Origin: Streptomyces davaonensis JCM 4913 | GTDB lineage: Bacteria > Actinomycetota > Actinomycetes > Streptomycetales > Streptomycetaceae | NCBI RefSeq assembly: GCF_000349325.1 | Contig: NC_020504.1 | Location: 4,622,053 to 4,686,052 of the forward strand | DNA: 64,000 bases | Direction of reading: 5' to 3' | Shown here: piece by piece, positions 35,955 to 44,090 of the stretch | Numbering within the stretch: the stretch's first letter is position 1 | Layout: each line of letters starts with the position of its first letter | Notes under the pieces: generated by a model | What the model was told of the DNA's origin: nothing | The model's input: the letters and a program-made list of their open reading frames with translations, nothing else | Database searches by the model: none | Position numbers and translations under genes: made by a program

Positions 35955-36462
35955 ACCGTTCACCTCCCGTCGAAACGGCCGGGCGGTGCAGCACGGCGCG
36001 GGTGAGCAGTCCGCTCACCGGACCGGCCACGATCGCGGGGAGTACGAGCCACAGCGGCCAGGACTCGATGCCCAGCGCCCGGTCCAGCGACCACTCGCCG
36101 GGGCCGGTGAGGGCCAGCGCCCCGGAGACGACGACGAGGACCAGCGGGTACTCGTAGCCGTCGTTCTGCACCCACAGCCCCTTGGGCCACTTGACGGTGG
36201 CCGCGACCGTCATCACGCCCATGGCGGCCATCGCCGCGATGGGCGTGAGCAGCCCGACGGCCAGGAAAAGACCGGCACCGATCTGGCTGGCCCCCGCGAC
36301 GACCGCGGTCAGCCGTCCGCCGCGGAACCCGTCGTGACGGAACTCCTCGGTTCCGCCCGCCAAGCCGTGGCCCCCGAGCCGGAAGCTCACCTTCTGCACT
36401 CCGTGACCGGCAATGAGCAGTCCCACGCCCAGCCGGAGGACCAGCAGTCCAGCGTCCATCAT
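35935..36462 (-). CDS. DoxX family membrane protein
   Basis: 175 residues from the ATG at 36462 (a second ATG directly follows). Four membrane segments and the DoxX-type start LLVLRLGVGLLIAGHGVQK, with GASQIGAGLFLAVGLLTPIAAM. DoxX-like proteins are quinone-linked or redox-associated membrane proteins; some detoxify thiols or support oxidoreductases. It follows the isochorismatase-like gene by 32 bp and overlaps the DUF1275 gene by 20 bp, so the three are probably one transcript. Confidence 0.9.
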   Translation of the reverse strand: MMDAGLLVLRLGVGLLIAGHGVQKVSFRLGGHGLAGGTEEFRHDGFRGGRLTAVVAGASQIGAGLFLAVGLLTPIAAMAAMGVMTVAATVKWPKGLWVQNDGYEYPLVLVVVSGALALTGPGEWSLDRALGIESWPLWLVLPAIVAGPVSGLLTRAVLHRPAVSTGGERYAQAAD

Positions 36463-36494
36463 TCGTCTGCCTGTTCCTGACTCCGATCCCTGAC

Positions 36495-37157
36495 TCAGCC
36501 GGCGGCGTGCGCCCCGATGACGGCCTGCGCGTACACCACGCCGAGGCCGTAGGCACCGGCGTGCTCCTTGACCACGTCCATGACCGACAGGTAGGTCTCG
36601 CCACGGGCCCAGTCGCGCTGGAGCTCCAGCAGCACCTGCACCCAGGTGACCGGGACGACGCCGGCCTGGATCATGCGCTGGACCGCGTGCTCGTGGGCCT
36701 GCGGGCTGACGCCGCCGCACGCGTCGGTGACCACGTAGACCTCGTAGTCCTGGGCGAGCGCGGAGAGCGCGGGCAGGACGACGCACACCTCGGTCCACAG
36801 ACCGGCGACGACGAGGCGCTTGCGCCCGGTGGCCTTGACCGCCTCGACGAACGCGACGTCCTCCCAGGCGTTCATCGTCGTACGGTCGATGATCTTCTGG
36901 TCGGGGAAGACATCCGCGAGCTGGGGCATGATCGGGCCGGAGAAGGACTCGGCGGCCACCGTGCTCAACACGACCGGTACATCAAAGGCCTTGGCGGCCT
37001 TGGCCAGGCCGAGGGTCGCGTTGATGATCGCGGTGCGGTCGCCGCTGCCGGTGCCGAAGAACATCTGCGGCTGGTGGTCGATGAACAGCACCGCACAGTT
37101 GTCCGGGGTGAGCAGGTCGGGGCTGGGGGAAGCGGTGACCTCGGAGATGTTGACCAT
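36495..37157 (-). CDS. Isochorismatase-like cysteine hydrolase (YcaC type)
   Basis: 220 residues from the ATG at 37157 (AAAGG upstream). The isochorismatase fold shows catalytic aspartate D27 in VLFIDHQPQM and nucleophile C125 in AGLWTEVCVVLPAL, with DRTTMNAWED between them and the late DACGGVSPQAHEHAV. YcaC relatives hydrolyse amides or related small molecules; the substrate is unknown. The third catalytic residue (lysine) is not confidently placed. It lies between the amidohydrolase and DoxX genes on the same strand, suggesting a shared degradation route. Confidence 0.9.
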   Translation of the reverse strand: MVNISEVTASPSPDLLTPDNCAVLFIDHQPQMFFGTGSGDRTAIINATLGLAKAAKAFDVPVVLSTVAAESFSGPIMPQLADVFPDQKIIDRTTMNAWEDVAFVEAVKATGRKRLVVAGLWTEVCVVLPALSALAQDYEVYVVTDACGGVSPQAHEHAVQRMIQAGVVPVTWVQVLLELQRDWARGETYLSVMDVVKEHAGAYGLGVVYAQAVIGAHAAG

Positions 37158-37232
37158 GGGCTTGCCTTTCAGGGTGAGTCAGGTGGAACCCCGACCGGTG
37201 AGGCCGGGAAATGGGGATGTCAGAGGGAGAGG

Positions 37233-39119
37233 TCAGAGGGAGAAGCAGGGGTCGATGAACCCGCCCGCCGCGCTCTCCGCCTCCGCCGCCATGCCCCGCC
37301 GTACGCGCCACTGCCGGTGCTGCTCCGACTCGGCGACGGCCTGACCGAGCAGCTCGGCCTGCCGGGCGCCCGCTCCGGACGTACGGGCCAGGGCTTGGTA
37401 GCCGCCGAAGTGGGCCACCGGGCTCCAGGCCGGGCTGATCGGCGGCAACTCCTCGTCCAGGCCGTCGTATTCGGCGCTCGCGTAGACGATCCGGCCGCCG
37501 ACGACCGTCAGCAGGGACTCGATGTGCGCGATGTCGGGCTCGGGTACGGCGAAGTAGTCCTCGGACAGGACGGCCAGGTCGCCGAGGAAGCCGGGCTTCA
37601 GGACGCCCTTGACGTCTTCCTCGCCGGTCAGGGAGGCGCCCGCCTCGGTGAACATCGACAGCGCCGTGCGGCGGTCGACCCGGTTGTGCGGCGGGCGGAC
37701 GACCAGGTCGCCCACGGTGCGGCCGGTGATCAGCCAGTGCAGGGCGACCCACGGGTTGTAGCTGGAGACCCGGGTGGCGTCGGTTCCGGCGGCGACGGTC
37801 GTGCCCCGGTCCAGCATCGCCCGGATCGGCGGGGCGTCCGCCGCGGCACCGGGACCGTAGCGGCGGACGAACGCCTCGCCCTGGAAGGAGAGCCGGTTCT
37901 GCACGGACATGGCGCCGCCGAGGGCCACGATCCGGTCCAGGCTGTCCGCGGAGACGGTCTCGGCGTGGTCGAACAGCCACCGGTTCCCGGCCGGGAAGAG
38001 CCCTTCCGCGGCGAGCTTCTCGAAGACCGCCAGGTCCCGGCGGATGGTCTCGTCATAGGTGGCGTGCAGCCGGAATCCCCAGCCGTTCTCCATGAGCAGG
38101 CGAACGGCCTTCTCGAATTCCGCTTCGTAATCGCCGAGTTGTGGCCGCGGCTCGGCGAAGTTCTCGAAGTCCGCCGCCGCCCAGGTGAGATTCTCGCCCG
38201 CGCCGTTGAGACGTAGCCATTCGTCGCCGTCGTCGGGACTGGCTATTTCTGTCCAGCGGGCCAGATCGTCGATTTCCTGGCCGGCCGTCTGCGGGAAAAG
38301 GTGATAGGCGATGCGCAGGGAAAGCTGTCCGGCCGCCGCGAGTTCGACGACCGTGCTGTAGTTGTCGGGGAAATTCTGGAATCCCCCGGCCGCGTCGATC
38401 GCCGATGTCAGGCCGAATCTGTTCAGCTCCCGCAGGAAGTGCCGGGTGGAGTTCTTCTTGTCCTCCCCTTCCAGCACCGGGGCCTTCGCCAGCGTCGAGT
38501 AGAGGACGAGAGCGCTGGGGGCGGCCAGCAGCATGCCGGTGGGCTCGCCGTGCCGACCCCGTACGATCTGGCCGCCCTTGGGGTCGGGGGTGTCCCGGCC
38601 GAAACCGGCGGCCTTGAGCGCCGCCCGGTTGAGCACCGCCGCCTGATAGAGGTGCAGCACGAACACCGGGGTGTCCGGGGCGGCGGCGTTCAGTTCGGCG
38701 ACGGTCGGCAGCCGCCGCTCGGCGAACTGCTCCGCGGACCAGCCGCCCACGACCCGGACCCACTGTCCCTTGGGCGTCCGTGCCGCCTGCTCCCGCAGCA
38801 TCGCCAGTCCCTGACGCAGCGTGGGGACACCGTCCCAGCGCAGCTCCAGCACGTAGTTGAGGCCGCCCCGGATGACGTGCAGATGCGCGTCGTTGAGGCC
38901 GGGGACCATCCGGCGGCCGAGCGCGTCGACCACCTTGGTGTGCGGACCGACGCGGGGGGCGATGTCCATGTCGTCGCCGACGGCGGTGATGACTCCGTCG
39001 CGGATGGCGATCGCCTCGGCCTGCGGGCGGGCCGGGTCCCCGGTGTGGATCTTCGCGTTGCGGACGATCAGGTCCGCGGCGGTGTCGGTGGCACGGGGCA
39101 CAAGCCCACCGACCGGCAT
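37233..39119 (-). CDS. Amidohydrolase family 3 (YtcJ-like)
   Basis: 628 residues from the ATG at 39119, with AAAGGTG about 9 nt upstream; the frame continues upstream but lacks a start with a ribosome site. The metal motif is PGLNDAHLHVIRGG (H-x-H). Later histidines occur in FRLHATYDETIRR and LFDHAETV, and the late aspartate in VAAGTDATRVSSYNPWVALHW. This is the metal-dependent amidohydrolase-3 group (YtcJ, N-substituted formamide deformylase-like). The likely substrate is an N-acyl or formamide compound, not identified. It leads the minus-strand cluster and faces the Dps gene across a regulatory space with paired repeats. Confidence 0.93.
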   Translation of the reverse strand: MPVGGLVPRATDTAADLIVRNAKIHTGDPARPQAEAIAIRDGVITAVGDDMDIAPRVGPHTKVVDALGRRMVPGLNDAHLHVIRGGLNYVLELRWDGVPTLRQGLAMLREQAARTPKGQWVRVVGGWSAEQFAERRLPTVAELNAAAPDTPVFVLHLYQAAVLNRAALKAAGFGRDTPDPKGGQIVRGRHGEPTGMLLAAPSALVLYSTLAKAPVLEGEDKKNSTRHFLRELNRFGLTSAIDAAGGFQNFPDNYSTVVELAAAGQLSLRIAYHLFPQTAGQEIDDLARWTEIASPDDGDEWLRLNGAGENLTWAAADFENFAEPRPQLGDYEAEFEKAVRLLMENGWGFRLHATYDETIRRDLAVFEKLAAEGLFPAGNRWLFDHAETVSADSLDRIVALGGAMSVQNRLSFQGEAFVRRYGPGAAADAPPIRAMLDRGTTVAAGTDATRVSSYNPWVALHWLITGRTVGDLVVRPPHNRVDRRTALSMFTEAGASLTGEEDVKGVLKPGFLGDLAVLSEDYFAVPEPDIAHIESLLTVVGGRIVYASAEYDGLDEELPPISPAWSPVAHFGGYQALARTSGAGARQAELLGQAVAESEQHRQWRVRRGMAAEAESAAGGFIDPCFSL

Positions 39120-39215
39120 CGTGGACACCTTTCGACAACCTCCTCCGTGGTGAAGGGCGTTGCCGCCCGAACTGTGCCGCCAAGCTATTTCGGGCCTGGG
39201 CGTCCGGATATACCG

Positions 39216-39246
39216 GCAGTGCACAAGGTGCGTTCCCGCAGTGCAC
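39216..39246. promoter_or_regulatory. Paired GCAGTGCAC repeats, candidate operator
   Basis: GCAGTGCAC occurs at 39216-39224 and 39238-39246, 22 bp (two helical turns) apart, between the divergent amidohydrolase and Dps genes. Direct repeats with this spacing are typical of AraC-family binding, and an AraC gene lies 4 kb away. CAGTGCAC also occurs at 28354-28361, before the LAL gene. Confidence 0.45.
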
Positions 39247-39337
39247 TTTCGCTCCGGGGAGCGGTGCGCGGGCAGTTGCCGCCGCATAGCGTCATCGGCG
39301 TACGCACAACGCGGCACCGCATCACAGGAGGCGACCA

Positions 39338-39916
39338 ATGACCACCGACTCGGCGAACACTCACGGAAGTCAGCCCTGGCTGCACCAAAAAGGGGAAGTC
39401 ATCCAGGAGTTCGGGACCGTCAAGCAGTTCCCGGTCGCGCTCTCCTACAACGCACGGATGTATTCCTGCCAGCGCCTGAACAAAGTCCTCGCGGACACGC
39501 AGATCCTCTACGGCCTCTACAAGAAGCACCATTGGCTGATGCGCGGCGCGACCTTCTACCAACTGCACCTGGTGCTGGACCAGCACGCGGGCGAGCAGCT
39601 GGAGATCGTGGACACGCTCGCCGAGCGCGTCCAGTCACTGGGCGGTGTCGCGGTGGGCGACTCCCGGCACGTCGCCGAGATCACGTCGATTCCGCGGCCC
39701 CCGGACGGCGCGGAGCAGGTGCCGGCCATGCTGTCGCGGCTGCTCGAGGCCCACGAGACGATCCTTGTCGACGCCCATGACGCCGCGGCGCGGGCGGCGG
39801 AGAGCGGTGACGACGGCACCAACGACCTGCTGGTCTCCCAGGTGATCAGGACCGGCGAACGGCAGGCGTGGTTCCTGGCCGAGCACCTGGTCGACACGCC
39901 GCTGGTCCGCACCTGA
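39338..39916 (+). CDS. Dps-family DNA-protection/ferritin-like protein
   Basis: 192 residues from the ATG at 39338 with AGGAGG 7 nt upstream. The Dps ferroxidase region is clear: YGLYKKHHWLMRGATFYQLH and LDQHAGEQLEIVDTLAERVQSLGG, the H/D/E set shared across the dimer interface. Dps stores iron and shields DNA in stress and stationary phase. It is about 25 residues longer than E. coli Dps at the N-terminus, usual for actinobacteria. A stress-response DUF4287 gene follows after 91 bp. Confidence 0.92.
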   Translation: MTTDSANTHGSQPWLHQKGEVIQEFGTVKQFPVALSYNARMYSCQRLNKVLADTQILYGLYKKHHWLMRGATFYQLHLVLDQHAGEQLEIVDTLAERVQSLGGVAVGDSRHVAEITSIPRPPDGAEQVPAMLSRLLEAHETILVDAHDAAARAAESGDDGTNDLLVSQVIRTGERQAWFLAEHLVDTPLVRT

Positions 39917-40007
39917 AGCAGGGTGATCGTGCGGGACCGATGAGTTTCACGCGCCGCTCCGGTCTCATACACGGCAACATCGCCTACGCCGACAGGAGAT
40001 CGTCGAC

Positions 40008-40214
40008 ATGACCGCCGCCGTGAAGGGTCCCGCCGGCTACTTCCCCTCCATCGAGAAGAAGTACGGCCGTCCCGTCGAGGAGTGGAAGGAGCTCATCCGG
40101 GCTTCGCCGCTCAGCAAGCACATGGAACTCGTCGGCTGGCTCAAGTCCGAGTACGGCCTGGGGCACGGCCATGCCAATGCTCTGGTCGCGCACACCCTTG
40201 CCGAGTCCCGCTGA
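40008..40214 (+). CDS. DUF4287-type small protein (68 residues)
   Basis: A 68-residue protein from the ATG at 40008 with AGGAGA upstream. It has YFPSIEKKYGRPVEEWKELI and LVGWLKSEYGLGHGHANALVAHTL, the DUF4287 pattern, also seen at the N-terminus of DUF5655 proteins. The function is unknown, possibly DNA- or nucleotide-related. It follows Dps on the same strand. The stop lies inside a 10-bp tandem duplication. Confidence 0.88.
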   Translation: MTAAVKGPAGYFPSIEKKYGRPVEEWKELIRASPLSKHMELVGWLKSEYGLGHGHANALVAHTLAESR

Positions 40215-40222
40215 GTCCCGCT
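40203..40222. repeat. Perfect 10-bp tandem duplication at a convergent gene end
   Basis: GAGTCCCGCT is repeated twice in tandem (40203-40212 and 40213-40222). It covers the TGA of the DUF4287 gene and reaches the stop of the convergent TIGR03943 gene. A replication-slippage origin is likely. Confidence 0.75.
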
Positions 40223-40931
40223 AGTTGTTCCATGTCTCGTCGTACGGGTCCTTCGGGGCCGTCACCGGGGTCGCCTCCGTCACCTTCAGGTACGGGATGG
40301 GGGCGCCGTTCACCGGGTCCTCGGTGGTGCCGGGGGTGTAGGTGCCGGTGACGCGCAGCCAGGTGTCGGGGCGCAGCACCGGCGGGACCTCGCCGGTCAG
40401 GGCGATCTTCACCGGCTGGGCGTCCGCCGCACAGCAGTTGAGGGTCATCCGGACCAGGTAGGGCGGGCCTGAGCGGGGTGTGGCGACGAAGCCCGTGATC
40501 TCCACCTGACGGTTTCTCAGGGTGCGGCCCTCGTCGTAGGCGGCTCGGGCCGCGTAGTCCGTCAGGGCCAGGCGCAGGGTCCCGGAGGTGGGCAGGTCCG
40601 CGTAGCCGTACGGCTGTTGCAGGGCCGTTCCGGTGCGTACGGCGCTGTAGGAGCCGAGGGCGGGCGGGGCGACCAGGATGAGGGCGAGGACGGGGAGGGA
40701 CAGGAGCCAGGTGATCCGGGGCTCCCGGTGAGTGTGGGGGTGGGTGCTCTTGCGCTCGTACCAGACCGTCGCCAGTGCCGTCGCGATCAGGACGGCCCCG
40801 GCGAGCAGAATCAGCGGGCGCAGGCCGGACTTGACGTAGCGGAGGTAGAGGTCGGTCGTCCCCGCGTGGAGCAGGGAGGCGCCGAGCAGGAAGAGCAGGG
40901 CCGCCTGGGCCTGGTGAGTCGCGGGTTTCAC
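40221..40931 (-). CDS. TIGR03943 family putative permease subunit
   Basis: 236 residues from GTG at 40931, overlapping the upstream permease stop (GTGA). Membrane segments are followed by an outer domain with MTLNCCAADAQPVKIALTG and WLRVTGTYTPGT, the TIGR03943/DUF1980 pattern. The conserved adjacent cysteines and the partner permease suggest metal handling; related pairs occur in zinc-responsive loci. No Zur box was found upstream. The exact role is unknown. Confidence 0.9.
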   Translation of the reverse strand: MKPATHQAQAALLFLLGASLLHAGTTDLYLRYVKSGLRPLILLAGAVLIATALATVWYERKSTHPHTHREPRITWLLSLPVLALILVAPPALGSYSAVRTGTALQQPYGYADLPTSGTLRLALTDYAARAAYDEGRTLRNRQVEITGFVATPRSGPPYLVRMTLNCCAADAQPVKIALTGEVPPVLRPDTWLRVTGTYTPGTTEDPVNGAPIPYLKVTEATPVTAPKDPYDETWNN

Positions 40932-42001
40932 AGGAGCACCGTCCCTGTCGCCGTCGAGACCACTACCGCCATGACGAATGTCGCCGGGGCGAAGCGCAGG
41001 GCGAAGGCGCGGCCGAAGGTGCCCGCCTGCATCGCGAACAGCTTCAGGTCGACCATGGGCCCCACGACCAGGAAGGTGAGCCGGGCCGTCAGGGAGAAGT
41101 GGGTCAGCGAGGCCGCCACGAACGCGTCCGCCTCCGAGCAGATCGACAGCAGTACGGCCAGGACGCCCAGGGCGAGGACCGCCGCCACCGGGTTGGCCGC
41201 CAGGTCGCGCAGCCAGCTCTCCGGTGCCGCCGCCTTCAGGGTCGCCGCCGCCATCGCACCCACCACGAGGAACCCGCCGGCGTGCAGCACGTCGTGCCGG
41301 ACCGAGCCCCAGAAAGCGGCGGCGCGGCCCTGGCCGTCGTAGGACGAACGAGCCGGTGGGCGCAGCCAGTCTGTGCGGCCGAGGCGCAGCCAGAGCCAGC
41401 CCATCGCGCAGGCCACCAGGAGGCTCGCGACCAGGCGGGCCAGGACCATTTCGGGGTTGCCGGGGAAGGCCACGGCGGTCGAGGTCAGGACGATCGGGTT
41501 GATCGCGGGGGCGGAGAGGAGGAAGGCGAGCGCCGCGGCCGGGGTGACTCCGCGGCGGACCAGCGCGCCCGCCACCGGGACCGACGCGCACTCGCAGCCC
41601 GGCAGGACCGCGCCCGCCGCGCCCGCCACCGGGACCGCGAGAGCGGGGCGTCCTGGCAGGGCGCGGGCGAAGAACGACGCGGGCACGAACACCGCGATCG
41701 CCGCCGAGAGCAGCACGCCCAGCACCAGGAACGGCAGCGCCTGGATCACCACCGCCACGAACACCGTCGTCCAGCTCTGCATCACCGGTGCGGACAGGGC
41801 GCCGCGCAGGGGGTTCTGGAGGAGGACGGCGAGCACGAGGAGCGTGATGAAGGCGAGGGGGGTGGTGTTGGGGCGCGGTTCGGCCTCCTGGCCGGGGGGC
41901 CGGGGTTCGGCCTCCTCGTCGGGGGACGGGGTTCTGGTGGTGGTCGCCACGGGTGGTCGCGTCCCTCCGGTGCGGGCTTGCCGGTCTTCCTCCCCTTTCA
42001 T
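40928..42001 (-). CDS. Permease of the DUF318/YraQ (ArsP-like) family
   Basis: 357 residues. A charged N-terminus with a repeated EAEPRPPGQ/EAEPRP segment precedes about eight membrane segments. The signature GCECASVPVAGALVRRGV with paired cysteines and FLLSAPAINPIVL is that of two-domain DUF318 permeases, relatives of the organoarsenical exporter ArsP. The substrate could be a metal or organometal. The ATG at 42001 is the first start; a GTG 51 bases downstream preceded by GGAGG is a possible alternative. It is translationally coupled to the TIGR03943 gene. Confidence 0.9.
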   Translation of the reverse strand: MKGEEDRQARTGGTRPPVATTTRTPSPDEEAEPRPPGQEAEPRPNTTPLAFITLLVLAVLLQNPLRGALSAPVMQSWTTVFVAVVIQALPFLVLGVLLSAAIAVFVPASFFARALPGRPALAVPVAGAAGAVLPGCECASVPVAGALVRRGVTPAAALAFLLSAPAINPIVLTSTAVAFPGNPEMVLARLVASLLVACAMGWLWLRLGRTDWLRPPARSSYDGQGRAAAFWGSVRHDVLHAGGFLVVGAMAAATLKAAAPESWLRDLAANPVAAVLALGVLAVLLSICSEADAFVAASLTHFSLTARLTFLVVGPMVDLKLFAMQAGTFGRAFALRFAPATFVMAVVVSTATGTVLL

Positions 42002-42026
42002 ACGGGGAGTTGGCGTGCATTGTTCA

Positions 42027-42045
42027 GGTGGTTGCTGGAACCACC
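42027..42045. promoter_or_regulatory. Inverted repeat between divergent permease and channel genes
   Basis: GGTGGTT, loop GCTGG, AACCACC is a perfect 7-bp dyad in the 71-bp space between the two divergent starts. With so little room, a bound protein could affect both genes. It may alternatively be a leader hairpin of the channel gene. Confidence 0.45.
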
Positions 42046-42072
42046 CGTCTCGTTGAGGCAGTCTTTTCCCTC

Positions 42073-44037
42073 GTGGTGAGCGTTCCGAGTCAGGGTCAGC
42101 CGGGTGGTGCGCCCCCGGCGCACATGGTGGTGTGCGGCGACGACGGTCTCGCGCACCGGCTCGCCGCCGAGCTGCGCGGGGTCTACGGCGAACAGGTCAC
42201 GCTCGTCGTGCCGCCCGCCGAGCGGGCTGTACGGCCGCCGGTGGTGGGGCGGGCCCGGGCCGCGTCGGCCGCGCTGCTGGACCGGATGGTCAGCGCCGCC
42301 GTGAGCCGGGCCGCGGGCCACAACGGGACGCCGGCTGAGAGCGAGCGGCTCGTCGAGGCCGCCGAGGTCACCGAGGCGGTGCTGGCGGACGCCGGTGTGG
42401 AGCGGGCGGCCGCGCTCGCGCTCGTCTATGACGACGACGAGACCAATATCCGCGCCGCTCTCACCGCGCGCCGGATCAATCCCCGGCTGCGTCTGGTGCT
42501 GCGGCTCTACAACCGGCGGCTGGGCCAGCACATCGAGGAACTGCTCGACCAGGCCGCCGCGTTGGCGACCAGTTCCGCCGGAAGCGCCTCCTCGGGAAGC
42601 GTCGACGCCTCCACCACGGTCCTCTCCGACGCCGACACCGCCGCTCCCGCGCTGGTCGCCACCGCGCTCGTCGGTACCAGCAAGGTCGTACAGACCGACG
42701 GGTTATTGCTGCGGGCGGTGGAGCGGCAGCCGGGCGGGCGCGGAGAGGTGGCGGATCCCGGTCTTGCCACGCTGGCGCTGCTGTCCGCGCCGGGGGGCGG
42801 TGGTGGCTCGGAAGGCGACGAGGAGGGGCCGCAGTTGCTCCCCGACGAGGCGGCTGTGCGTCAGGCGCGGGGACGGGGGGCCGTCGTACTGGAGCAGGTG
42901 TCGTACTCCGGGCCCTCGATGTCGGGCGGGCGAGGGGTCGTGCCCGCGTTCTCGTCCCTGTTCTCGCGGCGGCTGCGGTGGTCCCTGGCGGGTCTGGTGG
43001 GCTGTGTCTTCGCGCTGGCCGTGGCGCTGACGGTGGTCACCGGGGACCATCCGCTGCATGCCACGTACGTGACGCTCCTCGATCTCTTCGCGATCAACGA
43101 GCCCGCGCTCAACCAGTCCACGGGCCGTCAGCTGCTCCAACTCGCCTCCGGACTGCTCGGGCTGCTGTTGCTGCCGGTGCTGCTGGCCGCGGTGCTGGAG
43201 GCGCTGGGCACCTTCCGGAGCGCCTCCGCGCTGCGCAAACCCCCTCGGGGACTGAGCGGGCATGTGGTGCTCCTCGGACTGGGGAAGATCGGGACGCGGG
43301 TGCTGACCCGGCTGCGCGAGCTGCACATCCCGGTGGTGTGCGTCGAGGCCGATCCGGAGGCCCGCGGGCTGGCCACGGCCCGGCGGCTGCGGGTGCCGGT
43401 GGTGCTGGGGGACGTCACCCAGGAAGGGGTGCTGGAGGCCGCGAAGGTCCATCGGGCCAGCGCGCTGCTCGCGGTGACCAGCGTGGACACCACCAACCTG
43501 GAGGCCGTGCTCGCGGCCCGGTCCGTAAGGCCCGATCTGCGCGTCGTCCTGCGGCTCTACGACGACGACTTCGCCACGGCCGTGTACCGCACCCTGCGTG
43601 CCGCGCACCCCTCCGCTTCCACGCGGAGCCGGAGCGTGACGCATCTGGCGGCGCCCGCGTTCGCCGGGGCGATGCTGGGGCGGCAGATCCTGGGCGCGAT
43701 CCCGGTCGAGCGGCGGGTGCTGCTGTTCGCGTCCGTGGAGGTCGGCGGGCACCCTCAGCTGGAGGGGCGGACGGTCGGGGAGGCCTTCCGGGCCGGGGCC
43801 TGGCGGGTGCTCGCCCTGGACACGGCGACGGGAGCGGGGGCGGGTGCGGCCGGCTCCGGTCCGGCGGACGGAGGCGCGGGCGCCCAGGGCGGGGGGTCCG
43901 GGCTGGTGTGGGATCTGCCGGACACGTATGTGCTGCGCGCGGAGGACAGGGTGGTGCTGGCTGCCACGCGGCGGGGGCTGGCGGAGCTGCTGGGACGGCG
44001 GAGTCGCGAGTACGGGTCACCCGTACTCGGCGGCTGA
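42073..44037 (+). CDS. Double-RCK/TrkA-N ion-channel-like membrane protein with a TTA codon
   Basis: About 654 residues from GTG at 42073 (a second GTG follows directly). An N-terminal degenerate RCK/TrkA-N domain (MVVCGDDGLAHRLAAEL) is followed by membrane segments at about 313-340 and 350-410, then a canonical TrkA-N nucleotide-binding domain (HVVLLGLGKIGTRVLTRL, with glycine loop and acidic VEAD at the strand end) and a TrkA-C-like tail with a Gly/Ala-rich insert. The architecture is that of CASTOR/POLLUX-like or RCK-gated cation channels, but no TVGYG-type filter is visible between the membrane segments. Codon 211 (42703-42705) is TTA, so expression should depend on the developmental bldA tRNA. 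Confidence 0.85.
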   Translation: MVSVPSQGQPGGAPPAHMVVCGDDGLAHRLAAELRGVYGEQVTLVVPPAERAVRPPVVGRARAASAALLDRMVSAAVSRAAGHNGTPAESERLVEAAEVTEAVLADAGVERAAALALVYDDDETNIRAALTARRINPRLRLVLRLYNRRLGQHIEELLDQAAALATSSAGSASSGSVDASTTVLSDADTAAPALVATALVGTSKVVQTDGLLLRAVERQPGGRGEVADPGLATLALLSAPGGGGGSEGDEEGPQLLPDEAAVRQARGRGAVVLEQVSYSGPSMSGGRGVVPAFSSLFSRRLRWSLAGLVGCVFALAVALTVVTGDHPLHATYVTLLDLFAINEPALNQSTGRQLLQLASGLLGLLLLPVLLAAVLEALGTFRSASALRKPPRGLSGHVVLLGLGKIGTRVLTRLRELHIPVVCVEADPEARGLATARRLRVPVVLGDVTQEGVLEAAKVHRASALLAVTSVDTTNLEAVLAARSVRPDLRVVLRLYDDDFATAVYRTLRAAHPSASTRSRSVTHLAAPAFAGAMLGRQILGAIPVERRVLLFASVEVGGHPQLEGRTVGEAFRAGAWRVLALDTATGAGAGAAGSGPADGGAGAQGGGSGLVWDLPDTYVLRAEDRVVLAATRRGLAELLGRRSREYGSPVLGG

Positions 44038-44045
44038 TCGAGCGT

Positions 44046-44082
44046 GGGGGCGGGGCGTCCCCGGTCGGCCGCCCCTGCCCCC
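44046..44082. terminator. Bidirectional terminator between channel and S9 peptidase genes
   Basis: GGGGGCGGGGCG (44046-44057) pairs with CGCCCC and GCCCCC (44070-44082) with a single bulged T at 44076, closing a 12-nt loop. It fills the gap between two convergent genes. Confidence 0.75.
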
Positions 44083-44090
44083 GGGCTCTC

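Noticed and set aside
42002..42072. A Zur box for the TIGR03943/permease operon
   Set aside because: No TGAAAATGATTTTCA-like sequence occurs in the short upstream region; only an unrelated GGTGGTT/AACCACC dyad is present.
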